A stretch of DNA of 64,000 nt from Sphagnum magellanicum (taxonomy: Eukaryota > Streptophyta > Sphagnopsida > Sphagnales > Sphagnaceae): NCBI GenBank assembly GCA_021904315.1, contig CM038910.1, positions 25,678,256 through 25,742,255 on the forward strand, written 5' to 3'. Of the stretch, positions 49,640 through 63,100 are shown one piece after another; positions within the stretch are counted from its first letter, which is position 1; every line of letters begins with the position of its first letter. Below the pieces are notes generated by a model. It searched no databases, was not told where the DNA came from, and saw nothing but the letters and a program-made list of their open reading frames with translations. The position numbers were made by a program, and so were the translations under genes.

Positions 49640-52600
49640 ACTCGCCTCCTAATTCTCATTTCTGATCTGTTAATTATGGTGCATTCACTCTTGATGTTAA
49701 TCAATTTTAAATGAAAATATACGTGACATCGTAGGTGGCACCCAATGTTAAATGAACAATAGCTTAATGTTAAGTGAATGTTAGTTTAAAATAAAATCTT
49801 GATGATAAGTACGTTTACGTCTTAAATGATAGTATGGTGTTAATAGACTCAACACTAGAGTCCCTAACACCAAGTGTAAATGTACCTTTACTGTTGATAG
49901 TTAATTGAGTTCTTTTGGTTTATATTCTCAGACATTTGCCATTAGCCATTTGGCAAGTTTCACAATTAAAAAGTGAGTCTTCTCTCCTTGAGTGAACAAG
50001 GACCAACACTGATTAGTGCCATGGTGAAAAGAAACCCTAAAGTTATTTTGGGTGCTTCTAATCATTATAAATATGCCAAGATCTCAAGCCAAAAATCAGG
50101 GTTGCTAAGTCCAAATGTAACATTTTTTGGGGTTAAATGTTAAATCCAGCCACTTAGGGTCTCTTTTCATTAGGCTGCTGTGATCACAGTTACACTGAAA
50201 GCCACTGAAATGGAGTCATGTTTCTTGTTGCATGCATTAGGGGGCCCACTCAAGAAGGTGAAGGTACTACTCTTTCGTGTGGGTGGCTAGTTCACCCTGG
50301 CCGGACTTACAATCATCCTATCATTATATAGTTTTCCAAATTCTTCATTGCAGTGCTGTCTTATAATAAAGCGCGGAAGGTTTATATGTTTATATGACTT
50401 GTTGGGTAATCAAGAGATGACAGTAAATTACACACATGTTGTGTACCTTGAGAGAAATCTTTCCTACGTTTAGTTTTTCCCAGTTTGATTTCTTCTGGTC
50501 AATCTGATCTCAAACTTGAACTTGATGAGCAGATTCACAGTGGGATTTGGGAGTGCTTAATTTTTCATTAAGTTTTGGGTTTGGGTGTGGGTAAAGTACT
50601 GACTGTTATTGTATTAGGGTAGATAGGGTGGCGTTCAATCACCTAAGAGGTCAAAGGAGGTTGAATCCTCGCTCACACATTGTTCCTATACTTCTGAAGC
50701 TAAAAGAACATTGGTAGCTTTTCACCTAGGATTTCCAACGTTGCTAAAATTACTCAATTCCATAAAGGAATGGGGAAGATATGGGGGTGTTTAACGTAAG
50801 GGGGTTAAGTGTTTGGTGATGAGTGAATTAAAACAGATTAAGATTTTGAGTTTCAAATATTTGATCTTTGCTTTTGAAATACAAAAAAGTTTTTTGAAGC
50901 CCTAGTTGATGCACGGATCACATTTAAAATTATTTAAATCTAACTAAAAATGAGGAAAATATGAGGTTGAAACTAGAGAGGTGTTAGAGCTGTCTTTGAA
51001 AAAAATTGAAGCAAATTATCATAATGCTCTTCCTATGTTTTTTTGTGTTCCTCCTCTACTTATGATACTCAAGGAACATTTGTAACCCTCCAATTTGCAT
51101 GTCCAATGACATAAATATCACTCAATTTGGTTAAGAAATGAGGAAAATATTGGTAAGTGTTTGGTCATAAACAAGTGTTTGGTGATGGACAATTCTACCT
51201 AGTTAGTTTCAGAGCATACTCAAAATGATTTTATTTTTCTTTTGATGATAGAGGACATTGATTAGGGTAAACCGGCCCATCATCAGTCACTTGCTAATGA
51301 CTGAACACTTTGGCAAATCTTTCTCAATTCTTCTTCATTTAGAATGAATTAGAATGTTATAAGATTGCCTTCTTAAGCTTTACAAATCTTCTTTGAAATG
51401 CAAAGTCAAAGCACTAGCCGAAAAAGAGTTGTAAAGAAAAATGTTTTTTGGAATTGCAAAATGCATTTTTTTTCATTTTCTTTCATTTTGACCCTTCTTA
51501 ATTTCAAACCTCATAACTTTTTGATTTCTTATTGATTTAAAATGCTATAGGAACATCACGTGAAGTTTTACAAATCATCTTTGAACTCTAATAGCCAACA
51601 GAATAACATATAAAGAATTTTTTGGGCGTTCAGGAACCAGCCTTTGTAGCATTCAATGATTTGTTTTTTTTTGGAGTTCTTGACCCCCTCTACTTGGAGG
51701 GGTTGTAAGTTTCTCAATTTCAATTCATTTTTGACAATTTTTAGTGTGCCAATAGGAGGGTTCAGTTTTGTTTGGACACCAAAACCAACTGAGCCCTCCC
51801 CCTACATCTGGCTTGCCTTGAGCGTTTAAATGTTTGGTCACCGGCCAGTTTACCCCAGTCCATCACCAAAAGAACATTTACATTATTCACATTTCCAAAA
51901 TAGGAGACTATGTAACCTTTTCCTTTGGTCTAATAATATAGGTTACAATGATAAATTTCCGGGATATGAGATAAAGTGCAATGCGATTGTGAATAGTTTG
52001 AGGAACATATTAAAACTTTGGGAACATGTTGATAGCGTCATTGAGAACCATTGGGAACTTATTCTCTTGCGGCGTTATGTCTTTTGGATAAAGTTAATCA
52101 TTTTTATGTTATGTTTGTTTAGTGATTCAGATTTGTGAACTCCTGAAATGTACCATTTTTGTCTCTTAGTAGGTACTCAAATAAAATGAGTGATTTTAGG
52201 ATGTGCTTTGCCTAATACCATTAGAGAATGGTACAATTTGGCTAATGAAGCTGAATGGTGCAACAATGCATTTTCTGGCCTTTGGGGATTTGGATTCCTT
52301 GATCTTTTCATTTACTGACAAACCAACTTGTTTGACAATAATTTTTCCAGTCAGACAGAAAAGCATCAGATTGATCTAGGCACACCGATTGTTACCGATT
52401 TGCCAATTAGGTTCCACTAAATCAACCTGTGATTTTTTAACCAACTTGTTGTGTAGGATTGAAGCTCTTCAAGACAAAAAGTCCATGTAGATCCATCCGA
52501 ATATTAAAGGCAGCTTCAAACATCATCAGTAGTTGGATGTTGTGGGGACTGGGGAAATTCAGCATTCTGTTGCAATATTTTTAGACATACATAGAAATTG

Positions 52601-52901
52601 TTATGAATTTGCCCATTAAGTTACACTAAAATCATAATGGGATTATTTTACCGATTTTTGTCTGAACGATGTTCTTTCTGGTTTTGTAACACCTTTTCAA
52701 GAGACTTAAAACAATTTTTCCCAAGGGGCTTGGTTTGTGATATGTTGATCAACATGCATTATGCCTTGGTAAAATATCAATCAACAAGCACACAATTGGC
52801 CAATCATCTTTAAATTCATTAAATGTGGTTTGCATTTCCCTGTGCCTCTCTCCACATTCCATTTGAAATTTTGACTTCAAGTACTTAAACAATTAGGAAG
52901 C
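49640..52901. other. Intergenic with dispersed repeat fragments
   Basis: A segment at about 50,625-51,200 is related to 14.84-15.17 kb. Its left part starts with TAGATAGGG. A later part contains GGAACATTTGTAACCCTCCA. No gene is supported; the open frame 51830..52138 on the plus strand has no recognised motif. Confidence 0.5.
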
Positions 52902-53010
52902 AAGTCCTCAGTTCACTATACACCTAGCTTGGTGCAATTGTCAATTTGGTGAAACTAAACAAAGTCCTCAGTTCACTAGCCTAGTCCAATTGTCAATTTG
53001 GTGAAACTTT
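52902..53010. repeat. 60-bp tandem duplication
   Basis: AAGTCCTCAGTTCACTA starts at 52902 and 52962. Both copies contain CAATTGTCAATTTGGTGAAA; the second has lost about 13 bp. It is a small local duplication. Confidence 0.9.
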
Positions 53011-54871
53011 GTGGGATAAGCCATGGCATTTGTCTTGAAAGACGGCCTGCCCCCCCCCCCACCCTCACATAAGTTCATTGTCTGTAACAAGCTTAAAGTT
53101 TTCTTCCTTGTTTATCGGATGTGTCATTCCAATGTGATATTACCTATGGAACTTACATCAAAAGGTATGTGACATAAAATGTGCTAATACACACACTTGA
53201 AGGTTTACTCCTGGAGTTCTAGTTGCTGCGTTCTTGAGCATGGGAAGTCTGGCTATTACCACTCTTGTTCCCTGTGTCCTCCTCATAGGTTCCTTTTGAA
53301 GACCTTGGGAACAAGCCCTTCCCTGCACTTAACCCAATTCACACAAACTGTTAAGTTGTGAATTTAATGTAACGTTTCAGGTGGTCAAGAGAAATTAGCA
53401 AGGGTGGGAAATTGCTTGGTGTCTTGACCAGACGTGAAAGAATATCAGCTGGAAAACATGCTTGTCTCTCTGAAGTATCAGTACCTTTAACACCTAAGAG
53501 ATGAAGTCCTTTTTACACCCATAAATACCTCTGATTTCTCTAATGTATTTAGAAGTTGGCCGATTCCTCTGGTGGATGATTGATTGTCAATGTGGTTATT
53601 GAATACCTGGATGAGTTTTGCATAAAAGTGTCGAATATTTAATTTATTCTAAAATTTAAGATTCACCATGTGAGTTCTTAATTTTGAACTTTTTGACATA
53701 TAAAAAATTTACATATTAAATTCTAAATTAATTTCAGAGTTCTCTTATTGTCCTTGTGATTAGTGTGTTCACAACTAATGTGTTCATCTCTATATGGTGA
53801 AGGTCGAATTCCAGATTCTTGCAAACTGAATTTTTTGAATTTTCAATAATAGGGCTACAAAAGTTTCAAAAACTTTGGTAAAATAAAAAATAATTTAATT
53901 TATGCCAAAATCACCCATTAATTCCAATGTATCATAAAATTGAAAAAAACCAACCTGTCCTGTCAGGGCTAGGCCTACCGAAGATTGGTTCATTGCTAGA
54001 ATCTTCAACAAATAACAAACCAAAAAATTAATTAATTAATGCTTAATGTATAGGTGAAAGGCAAGTCTAGAGGGATTGTTAGTTGTTGCCAATATTGTTG
54101 AGTTTTGGTTTTCAGGCTGGTTTCAAGTCCCTGGATTGTCGGTTGAAAAATAACAATTGCACCCAGACCAAACCCCCAAACCTATTTTGTACAGGTTTCA
54201 GTTCTTTTTTTAAAAAATATTTATTTATTTTCAACTGGGGTTAAACATGTTGTTAGGTTGCAAAAAAGCATTTCTTCAATATAATTTTTTTTAATAGAAT
54301 AATAAATTTGGGGGTGAGGGAGGATAGGGACAATGGGGTTGCGCCCTGTAGTTGTTACTTTTGGAACATGTTTCAAACATGTAATTTCTTCTTCTTTTTT
54401 CTTTTTGTTTAGGCATGTAATTGAAGCAAGTGGTCACTGTTTATTGATCGTGCAATTCTAATAACTAGAAAAAATTCAGTTTTGGGCTAATGTGTAGGTA
54501 AATTAGAACCAAATTTGGAACCATAACTCTTTAGGATTTTCTTTTGAAAAACCTAAAACTGAGAATCTTGAAATGTTGGATCCAAAACCAAACCTAAAGG
54601 TCCAAAGGGGATCATGTGTTTCAAGGCATGAGAACTTGCAACCATGCCAAGTTCCCATGCTGTTAAACAACATGACCCTCTGATGTGAATTCTTCGCCAA
54701 AATAAGAATTAACATCACTTGAATCTGCAAGTGTGGAAAGGTACCTTCCTCGAACAACCACCATTACACAGAGTCATAATCCAACCCTTTTCATTGTTCA
54801 AAGCTCTATACTTCAAAATTGTTGCTTGAAAGGCTGGAGCAAACATTATAGAGGAAGTTGTTAATCTATTA
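53011..54871. other. Intergenic, no gene seen
   Basis: It includes a C10 run at about 53,051-53,060 and otherwise AT-rich sequence. No protein or RNA gene is recognised. The open frame 54503..54757 (minus) has no known motif. Confidence 0.45.
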
Positions 54872-55145
54872 GAGTTTTCATTAAAGTCACCTTGTCTTCA
54901 CCCTGTCTTTGGGCCTCCTTTCACTCCCTATCCCCTCTTTGAATGAGGTCTATAAAATAAGGAAGTTTTATTAAAAATTGGGTATAAAATGCTGAAATTC
55001 AACACTTAATGCACAAGGTTCAAGGTAATTATAATAGTTCTATAGGTACTAGTAATGAAAATATATGCAGCAACATGAGAGGCCCTCAAGTAAAAGGAAA
55101 GAGGGGTCAAAACAAAATGAAACTCGGTTTACCACAAAAAAATGG
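54872..55145. mobile_element. Damaged second copy of the 336-bp MITE family
   Basis: It begins GAGTTTTCATTAAAGT, a diverged form of the left terminal repeat at 21269. It then follows the internal sequence (TGTCTTTGG, TTTTATTAAA, CTTAATGCACAAGGTTC, CTCGGTTTACCAC) in the same order. The right end is missing, with similarity stopping near 55,145. It shows that the element at 21269 belongs to a family. Confidence 0.7.
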
Positions 55146-58100
55146 TGCACTTTTGAATTTTGAAATTGATTTGGAATGTTAACATGTCTATTATTACATG
55201 GGGAGTCAATACAACAAATAGTAATTTGACGAATCTATGATTCAAAAGGCATGTGAATTATTATATTTGTAAATGATCGATACATGATGTCATTGATTTT
55301 ATTAATTATTTCAAGAGTGATATAACCAAAGAATAAACAAGTTCAAATATGGTCTTAATCCTAAATGTGTTTGCTACAACATGATGGGGGAGGAGATTGG
55401 GTAGGGGTTCACCCTCAAGCGATCTTTAACTTGAAGACCAAGCTAACTAGACATTGAAGGTGATTAAGGAGGGGTTGCGTTTGAAACATGATGTTGCCTT
55501 TGCATTGTTAATTACACTATCTCCTCACATAGTCGTAATGTTCAATGAGTTGGATAATTTTCATGGGTTGGACACAATTTTGAATGGGAAGCCCGTTGAG
55601 TTGTGAAATTGTGTTAATCAACAACATGGTAATAATATTGGGGAAAGTAGTAATAGAAAAGGTCATAGATCATAACAACCAAGTGAGGTGGTTTGTGTCA
55701 TTAAATGCAACATATGTACATTATGAAATAGTCTCAATACTATACAAACTTGATATTTATGATGGATTTATGGAGCAATATGGGTAAACAAGTTGTTTTT
55801 TTAAATGTTTGTTGCAATTGATGCAAACCTATCTAATTACAATCATATTTAAAGTTTTACAATTGAAAAATGAAATGCATGCTTGCATTGTGCTTTGAAT
55901 ATTGAATATTCAGATGAAAATGTGATTGGAGTGATTAAAAACACATAATTGCATATATACAAAGGCACTTGTTAAGGGGTGAAAATGCAACCCCCAAACA
56001 TTACCATCTTTAAGAAGGTAATGTGAAGGGAACGAGTTCAACTTCTTCTTACTTCCAATGAAAAAATTAGTATCACTTATTAACTTTATTACGACTACTC
56101 AAATAATAATAAAAACCTTATGCGAAAGAAAAAGAAGAGGGTAGGGTTTGTTAATTAAAGATAAACTTATCGTTCTAACTATAGGCCACTTCAGTAGTTA
56201 AAGAAGTAAAAGGTATAGAAAAAAATCAAGAAAGATAAGAAGAACTAGGAAATAACTACCCTTTAGACTTCTACAATACCTTCAATACATCAGAATGGTG
56301 TTGAGTGGGTTTGCAAGCCTTCCACAACCATTGTCCAAGTTTTATAGTGCATGCAGACCTTCTAGGGGCATTGCCTACCATTTGTAGTTCCCCAAAAAGC
56401 CTTCTCAATGTTGCCTACCATCTACAATTACTACACATCAATTGATATTACGACCTACCATTTGTAGCAGTCTCATTAATGTTGCCAACTTCCATTTTTA
56501 AATATTTTCCTTTCTACTACCATACAATAGCTATTACCTTCTTATGGTAGCAAGTGACTTCCTACTCCAAAGATTAAAATAAACTCCACATTATCACTAT
56601 TATTGTAAAAAAAATGCAAAATTAATATATAAAATCAAACAACATATTATGCAAACTTAAACTACACTACTACCTTCCCTCCTTTAATAAAATAAACCCA
56701 CACAAAACACATTAAGATTCTTCAACCATTTTCCATTGAAATCACACCAATACAATACATTTGAAATTTCCAAGCTACTTTCCCCTCTTTAGTTTTACAA
56801 ATCCAACACCTTTCCAAAAGAGAAAAAGAGCTCTCATAACTCACAACTCCAAACTACAACTCCATCGAATGTCATAAAATCCCCCAAGTCCCTTAATCCT
56901 CCTTATCCACAAAACCACACAAGGCCCACATTGACCACATGAAAATAAATGTTTATCCTACTCCTTCCTAGAAATCTCATAAATGATTGGGTGCATTACA
57001 CCCAACCATTCATTAACATGAACTATTAATCCCACTATTTTCACCCCTTTGGTAAAGGATAGTAAGTCTACCACTAGTAACTAGCTAGTTATTAAGATGC
57101 CTATGGCATTAATTAGTTTAGGGATTTTTACCCTTTAACATCACTTCATTCGAAGTGCCCTAAAAATTGAAAGTTTGAAATTTGAATTATGGAAATGAAA
57201 CTATCTTATATGAAATACACCAATTTCCAAATAAGGTCCTATAGCAAATGTCTACAATTTTATTTCGCTAAAAACATACATTTTGAAAAAAATATGGTTA
57301 GACCACCATGTAGATTTGCATACCAAGTTCAACCTATTTGTACGTATTACAAAACACCAAACGCTTAATTTTTGGCACCTTTAAACAATTTGAAATTATG
57401 AAACCCTTATGATTCATGACTTAATAGGATGACCAATTATAGGAATTAAATTCTAGGGTCAAGGCTCATGGTAGTCACTATCATTTGGGGCCTCAATTGC
57501 CCCATTAGGAATGTCATTATCATCATCATCATTGTGCCTGTCCTCCACTTCTGAAATGTTTGTCCCATGCAAGGTTGTGACAATATTTGACCCTGAGCTT
57601 TTTTTCATAATTTGTTTGGTGGGACCTTGTCCTTCGATATAAAAAATGTCACCAATGGTGTGTGGTCATTCATAGTTTTGTTTGCCTATAAAAAACAATT
57701 GTTGTCTGATTAATTGACTTATTCCCTCAAATAATTCAATGTGTGGACAATTTTTGAATAGGTGGTTGAACATAGTTCATGGAAATTGTCACAACAGTTA
57801 ATGTTGACCCCGCATCAACTTTGGGCATTAAAGGTGTTGGATGTTGCAGATATTGGTTGATTGGTGCATGGTCAAAATCCAAATCATGTTTTGTTGATTT
57901 CAAAGGTTTTATAACTTTAAGACTTGATAGATATCAATGCACAACTTGGGGTGCACTTGTGTTAATGAGTGTATGTGAGTGCACATTTGGCTCCAATGTA
58001 ATATCCATTACATCATCAATTACAATATTGACAAGATTGACAAGTGGGTCCACTTGTATGTTTCAACTGTTTATTAATGTGTGTTGTGCCTCTAGTTCTA

Positions 58101-59729
58101 GAATGATGATTTAAATTAATGGTGTGTTCAAACTATTAGAGGATAACACTTCCATGGAACCCATTGATTGCATGGGCGTGTCTTGATTTGGGACCATTAG
58201 AACATGTACATCCTAGGGGGTGCATAAGACACTTGAATAGAATTGTCAAGTATAGACATGTTTTGATTGCATCCCCATTGTCAAATGATTGAACCTACCA
58301 AAATATTGAATTAAACAATAATCTTGAAAATAGAATGTCATCATCATTAAGGAATTTAAAGGGGTCATGTTGGTCTTCATCTTCATCTGACATTATGGGG
58401 TTTTCACTTAATGATTCATTTTCATCTGCACTTTCATCAACATTGGACATTGCATCTTCAAACAACATATTATTATTATATTATGATTTGGGGTTAGCAC
58501 TAAGTTGACTTGGTGACAAAAACCTGGCTCATGTTGGATCTTATTATTGGTGTATATGTACAACAAATCTTCCACCTAATTCAACATCAATTGGTTTTGC
58601 ACTTTGTTATGGACAAATGAATATATGGGTACAATCACAATTGGGGTACACAACAAGAACCAGGAAGGACATAAACTTGTTTTGTGTCCTAAGTCCTAAA
58701 GTTAAATCATGTTTTGAAATGTGAAACAATGAAAGGATGGGCACCATGTATGTTTAATCATTCAACCAAAAAGTGCTACAAAATTTGAAAATAATTAATT
58801 AAGCAAATTTTGTATGTCGTATTGAAACATAAACCATAAAGAAATGTAGGATTCCAAGACATTTCCAAAATGACAATCTCTCATTTGGAGTGCCAAAATC
58901 TTAGTAAAAATTTAAAAACTATCCCTTTTCTTATATCCACATCTCCTATACATCCCCCCAAACCTTTGGAATGTAAAATATTTACTAAAAAAATTAATAT
59001 AATTTCCTTATTAATGTAGCCCTTTTGATGAAAAAATCAAAATTCTAGTATCAATTCCAAGAAATTTGGTTTTTATATTACCAAAATTTTATGCCATCAT
59101 GTAGAACATACTATATTATGGTTAAAATATGAAACAATTTGAACAAATGTTATTCTTCATATTGATTCCTTTTCACTAAAATTATGTAGTGGGACATCAT
59201 TTTTGAAATGTGTTCTAAGACATTTAAGGACATGTTTAGATCATCTAAATTACAAACAATCACAACCATTTCAATCATAAAAAATGTGAATATCTAATGA
59301 AAAAATAAATTCACCAAAATAAATGAATCGGTAAACATAATGGTCATTCAAAGTAATGTTTTGTGAATGATTTTAGGGTGAAACATTCCTTTTGTGTACT
59401 CCAACTATGATTGTGCCCATATGAACTCCAATTATGTTTACACGATGATGTAAAACACACTTGTGCCAAAATGCAATAAGTGATGGGTGCAAATGTGTGA
59501 CCACCAACTCCAATAAATTCCCATCACTTATGTGGGAGCAAATTGAAGTCTTTCATTGGGGGGTGTCAAAAAAAGATTTCAACTTTTAACAAAATCTACA
59601 AAGTCTTTTAAAACTTGGGCATAGGTGGTTAGTGTACTAGCTGTCTTTTGTAAAATTTTGTTTCATGCCTTTTTCGTATCTGCATCATCATATAGGTAAA
59701 CTTCACCCAAGAAGTATGGATTGTGTCAT
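55146..59729. other. Intergenic, no gene supported
   Basis: AT-rich DNA. Open frames at 55584..55787 and 57779..58114 (plus) show no recognised motif. On the minus strand at about 58,453-58,300 a short acidic frame begins MSNVDESADENESLSEN; it is under 60 codons and unknown. It could be an old retrotransposon fragment, since a gypsy element follows on the same strand. Confidence 0.4.
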
Positions 59730-60199
59730 GTGTTCTTATGTCAACACCTATAACCATCGCTATCACCACACTCACAACACATAACATAAAAAAACCCAAA
59801 ATGGTACATCACATTCAAACCAAAAGATTGTTCACTTCCAACAACATAAAAATTTAAGCCCAAAACATAGAAAACCAAAACACTCACATAACAAAAAAAA
59901 TTGCAAAATAGAAACTATGCTCTGGAATCTCAAATCACCAAAAGTGATTTGAGGCCACACAAGATGGAATTATATCCCATGGCAAATATTTCAACCCATT
60001 CACATGTGAACTAGTTCAAAATTAATTAATTAACTTAACTAACCCAATTTATCCCTAATTAACTAGGACCTAATTGAGCAACTAAACTAACACATTTGAC
60101 AACTATTGTGTGTTCTTATGTCAGCACCTATAACCATCATTGTCACCACACTCACAACACATAACATAAATATACCCTAAATGGTACACCACATTCAAA
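59730..60199. repeat. 90-bp direct repeat 380 bp apart, near the gypsy 3' end
   Basis: The segments 59730-59818 and 60110-60199 share GTGTTCTTATGTCA.CACC, TATAACCATC, CACCACACTCACAACACATA and ATGGTACA.CACATTCAAA. On the minus strand the second copy comes just after an AGAAAGGGGGG purine tract (about 60,200-60,212) downstream of pol. This is the place where a 3' LTR would begin. The repeat could mark duplicated LTR starts, but LTR ends were not confirmed. Confidence 0.6.
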
Positions 60200-63100
60200 T
60201 TGCCCCCCTTTCTGGGGTTGAAGTCCCCTTAAGTTAAATAACATTGCAAAACTTCCTTGTTAGAAATCCACAATGGATGAACACTTTGGTTCCAAGGCAA
60301 AAGGACCATTAAGGCGGGTGCAAATATGAGCCCCATCGTTAGTCACCTAGCTATAATCCTTCAAATCCTTAGCCAAATGTGAATTACCATGGAAAAAAAT
60401 CTTAAATTAGTTATACTATGTGACTTTAGGAACCTAGGTTTATTGGGTGCACCGAAGGCAAAACCATTGGCCAACTAACACTTTTTTCATTAGTGGCACG
60501 GGACATCCCATATGCCAACCTTGAAAACACCTATCACAAATCAACATAATGGTGGTTCTTGAAGCTTGCCCACACAACATACATTGTAGGTTAACTGGAA
60601 CCATGGTTAAAGATGGTTCCATTTGGCCATCCATTTTGGGAAAATGACGTGGTGCACAATTACACACATGGTCCATCCATGTTTAACCATCTCAACCTTC
60701 TAACAACAACATTTTAGAAGGTAAAACCTCCAGACACATAGAATAGCACATCCTGTAGTCACATCCCAAGTAGTCAGTGTGTTTGTTACATGCAAACATA
60801 GTTTCCTCACTCAAACTCTTAAATCTAAAACCAATAACCACCTCCATGTATAATGGCATAACACAATGTATCCTAGTGTTGGGCAATTGCCAGATTTTCC
60901 ATAACCATGGGCATAACATGTTGGAACAAGGTGGTTTGTTGTTCACATGCATGAATCCACACATTCATATCATCTAGGTTGATTATTGCCATTGCATCTC
61001 GTCAAATTGAGGCTGGTAACTTGGGCTCATGGCCAAACAAAAAGAAGTATGGTGAAAAAGATGAAAGAGAAGCTTGCTGATTAAACCTATACCTAATAGT
61101 TAGCCATGGTAATTGTAAGTCCCAATCTCGAATATGGCCCTGGTGAAGACCATATTTTCACAAAACCCACTTCATTGTTTGCACCATCCATTTACCTAAC
61201 ACGTTTAACTTAGGATGATCTTATGAAATCATGTGATGATTAATCAATGTTTTTTCACACAACGCTTAGAATTCCCCATGGAATTATGTACCTTGATTAA
61301 TGTTGTTCCTTCATTGTTATGAGATAGCAATGGAACCAACTCCAACCACTTGGAGAAATGCTTTATCATAACCAAAACATATCAATTATGTCAAGGTGTC
61401 AAACTTAACGAGCTAGCAAAATCCAAACTCCATTGGTACCCAAACCCCATAATTGGTAAGGGCTATAGGTGAGGTGTAGGTGCATAGAAAGATGCTTGAA
61501 TTTGATCACACACCATAGAAACAAATTGTTGAACTTGCAATTGCATCTTTCATCACCAGTATTGTGTTTGGAGCAAATTGTATGTCCATTGGACCCCAAA
61601 ATGGCCCAACTCCTCATGAATATGCTTCACAAGGCTTTCACATTGTTATGGGCGAAGCACAACCTTCACTTGTCCGTCTACCCACATCTGTAGGAGGGAA
61701 TTACCTTCCCATTTGAACCGTTTGGCCTTATGCACAACATGGTCCCTTTCCTTGGGTGTTAATCCAATTAGAACTTCATTTGCTTGCAAATATGCAATGA
61801 CAAGTGCATCATCATAAATATCTAGGGCACCATTACCCTTTGATTCCATGTCCACATCATGGGGATCCCCATCGTTCATGCTAGTTTGAGGTACATCCCC
61901 AAAAACACCCCAGTAAGGTACAAAGGTATGCAAAGGTATGCAATCCTAATTCTCCCTCCAAATCCACATCACCATGCCAACGAGCCCCAATGGTATCATC
62001 TTCGTTGGAATTTAAGTTTCGATTCAACCCATTAGCATTTCGATCAACCCTGCCAAGCTTGTGAATTATATCAAAGTCATACTCTTATAAGATATAAAAT
62101 AAGTGCCCACCTAGCCAACTTTTTTATGAGTTGATCTAATTCCATAAGAAATTTCAAAGGTTGGTGATTGGTAATCAAAATGAATGGGCTACCATAAACA
62201 AATAACATTGAAATGATGAAACAACCCAAACAACCACAAGGCATTCCCCCTCATATGAGTTATATTTGGCCTTTGTTTTGTTGTTGGATTGACTAGCATA
62301 TGCCACCACAAACTTTCGACCATCATCATCAAGTTGGATAAACATAACTCCCAACCTTAAAATATTCCAATTAGTGTGTAATTGGAATGGTTGTCCTTGA
62401 ATGGGTCGCCTCAAAGTGGGGGCTAATGAAAGCTTGGCTTTCAATTATTGAAAGGCTTGTTCTTGTGGCTCAACCCAAATGAATTCCTAATTTCAATTTG
62501 TGTTAGTTGGGTTAAAGATTTGGTTATGCTACTAAAGCCTTTCACAAACCTCTAGTAGTAATTACACAAGCCTAAAAACGTTCGTAATTGACTAACATCT
62601 AGAAGTTGGGGAACTTATGTAATGGCTTCAACCTTGGCCTTTTGAACCCCCAATCCACCTAAATAAATCCTGTGACCCAAGTACTTTATTTAAGTATGAA
62701 AAAATTAGCATTTGCTTGGATGAAACTTAAGGTTATGTTTTTAAAGTTTTCCAAACGCCTTTCATAAATGGTGCATATGATCTCTTGGGATCAGGTTAAA
62801 AACAGTGATGTCATCAATGTAACATTTGGTAAAACCAAGACTTGCCAACATTTCAATCCATGACCTTTTGAAATTTTGCAGGGGTATTTTTTTAAATGAA
62901 ATGGAAAAAAATTCCATTGGTACAAACAATTTTTCCCATGGGGGTCAATTCCCCAAAATGCATTGTCTTGACCTTACCACCTTCCTTCAATGGCGACTAA
63001 CAGTAGCTAAACTTTAAATCTAAGGTACTAAAAACCTTGGCTTGTCGAAGGGCATCAAAGATTTCCTCTAGTAAAGGCTTGGCATATTTGTTTAAATGGG

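Noticed and set aside
57779-58114. 111-aa plus-strand frame
   Set aside because: No known motif, no repeat relative here, and composition like the surrounding intergenic DNA.
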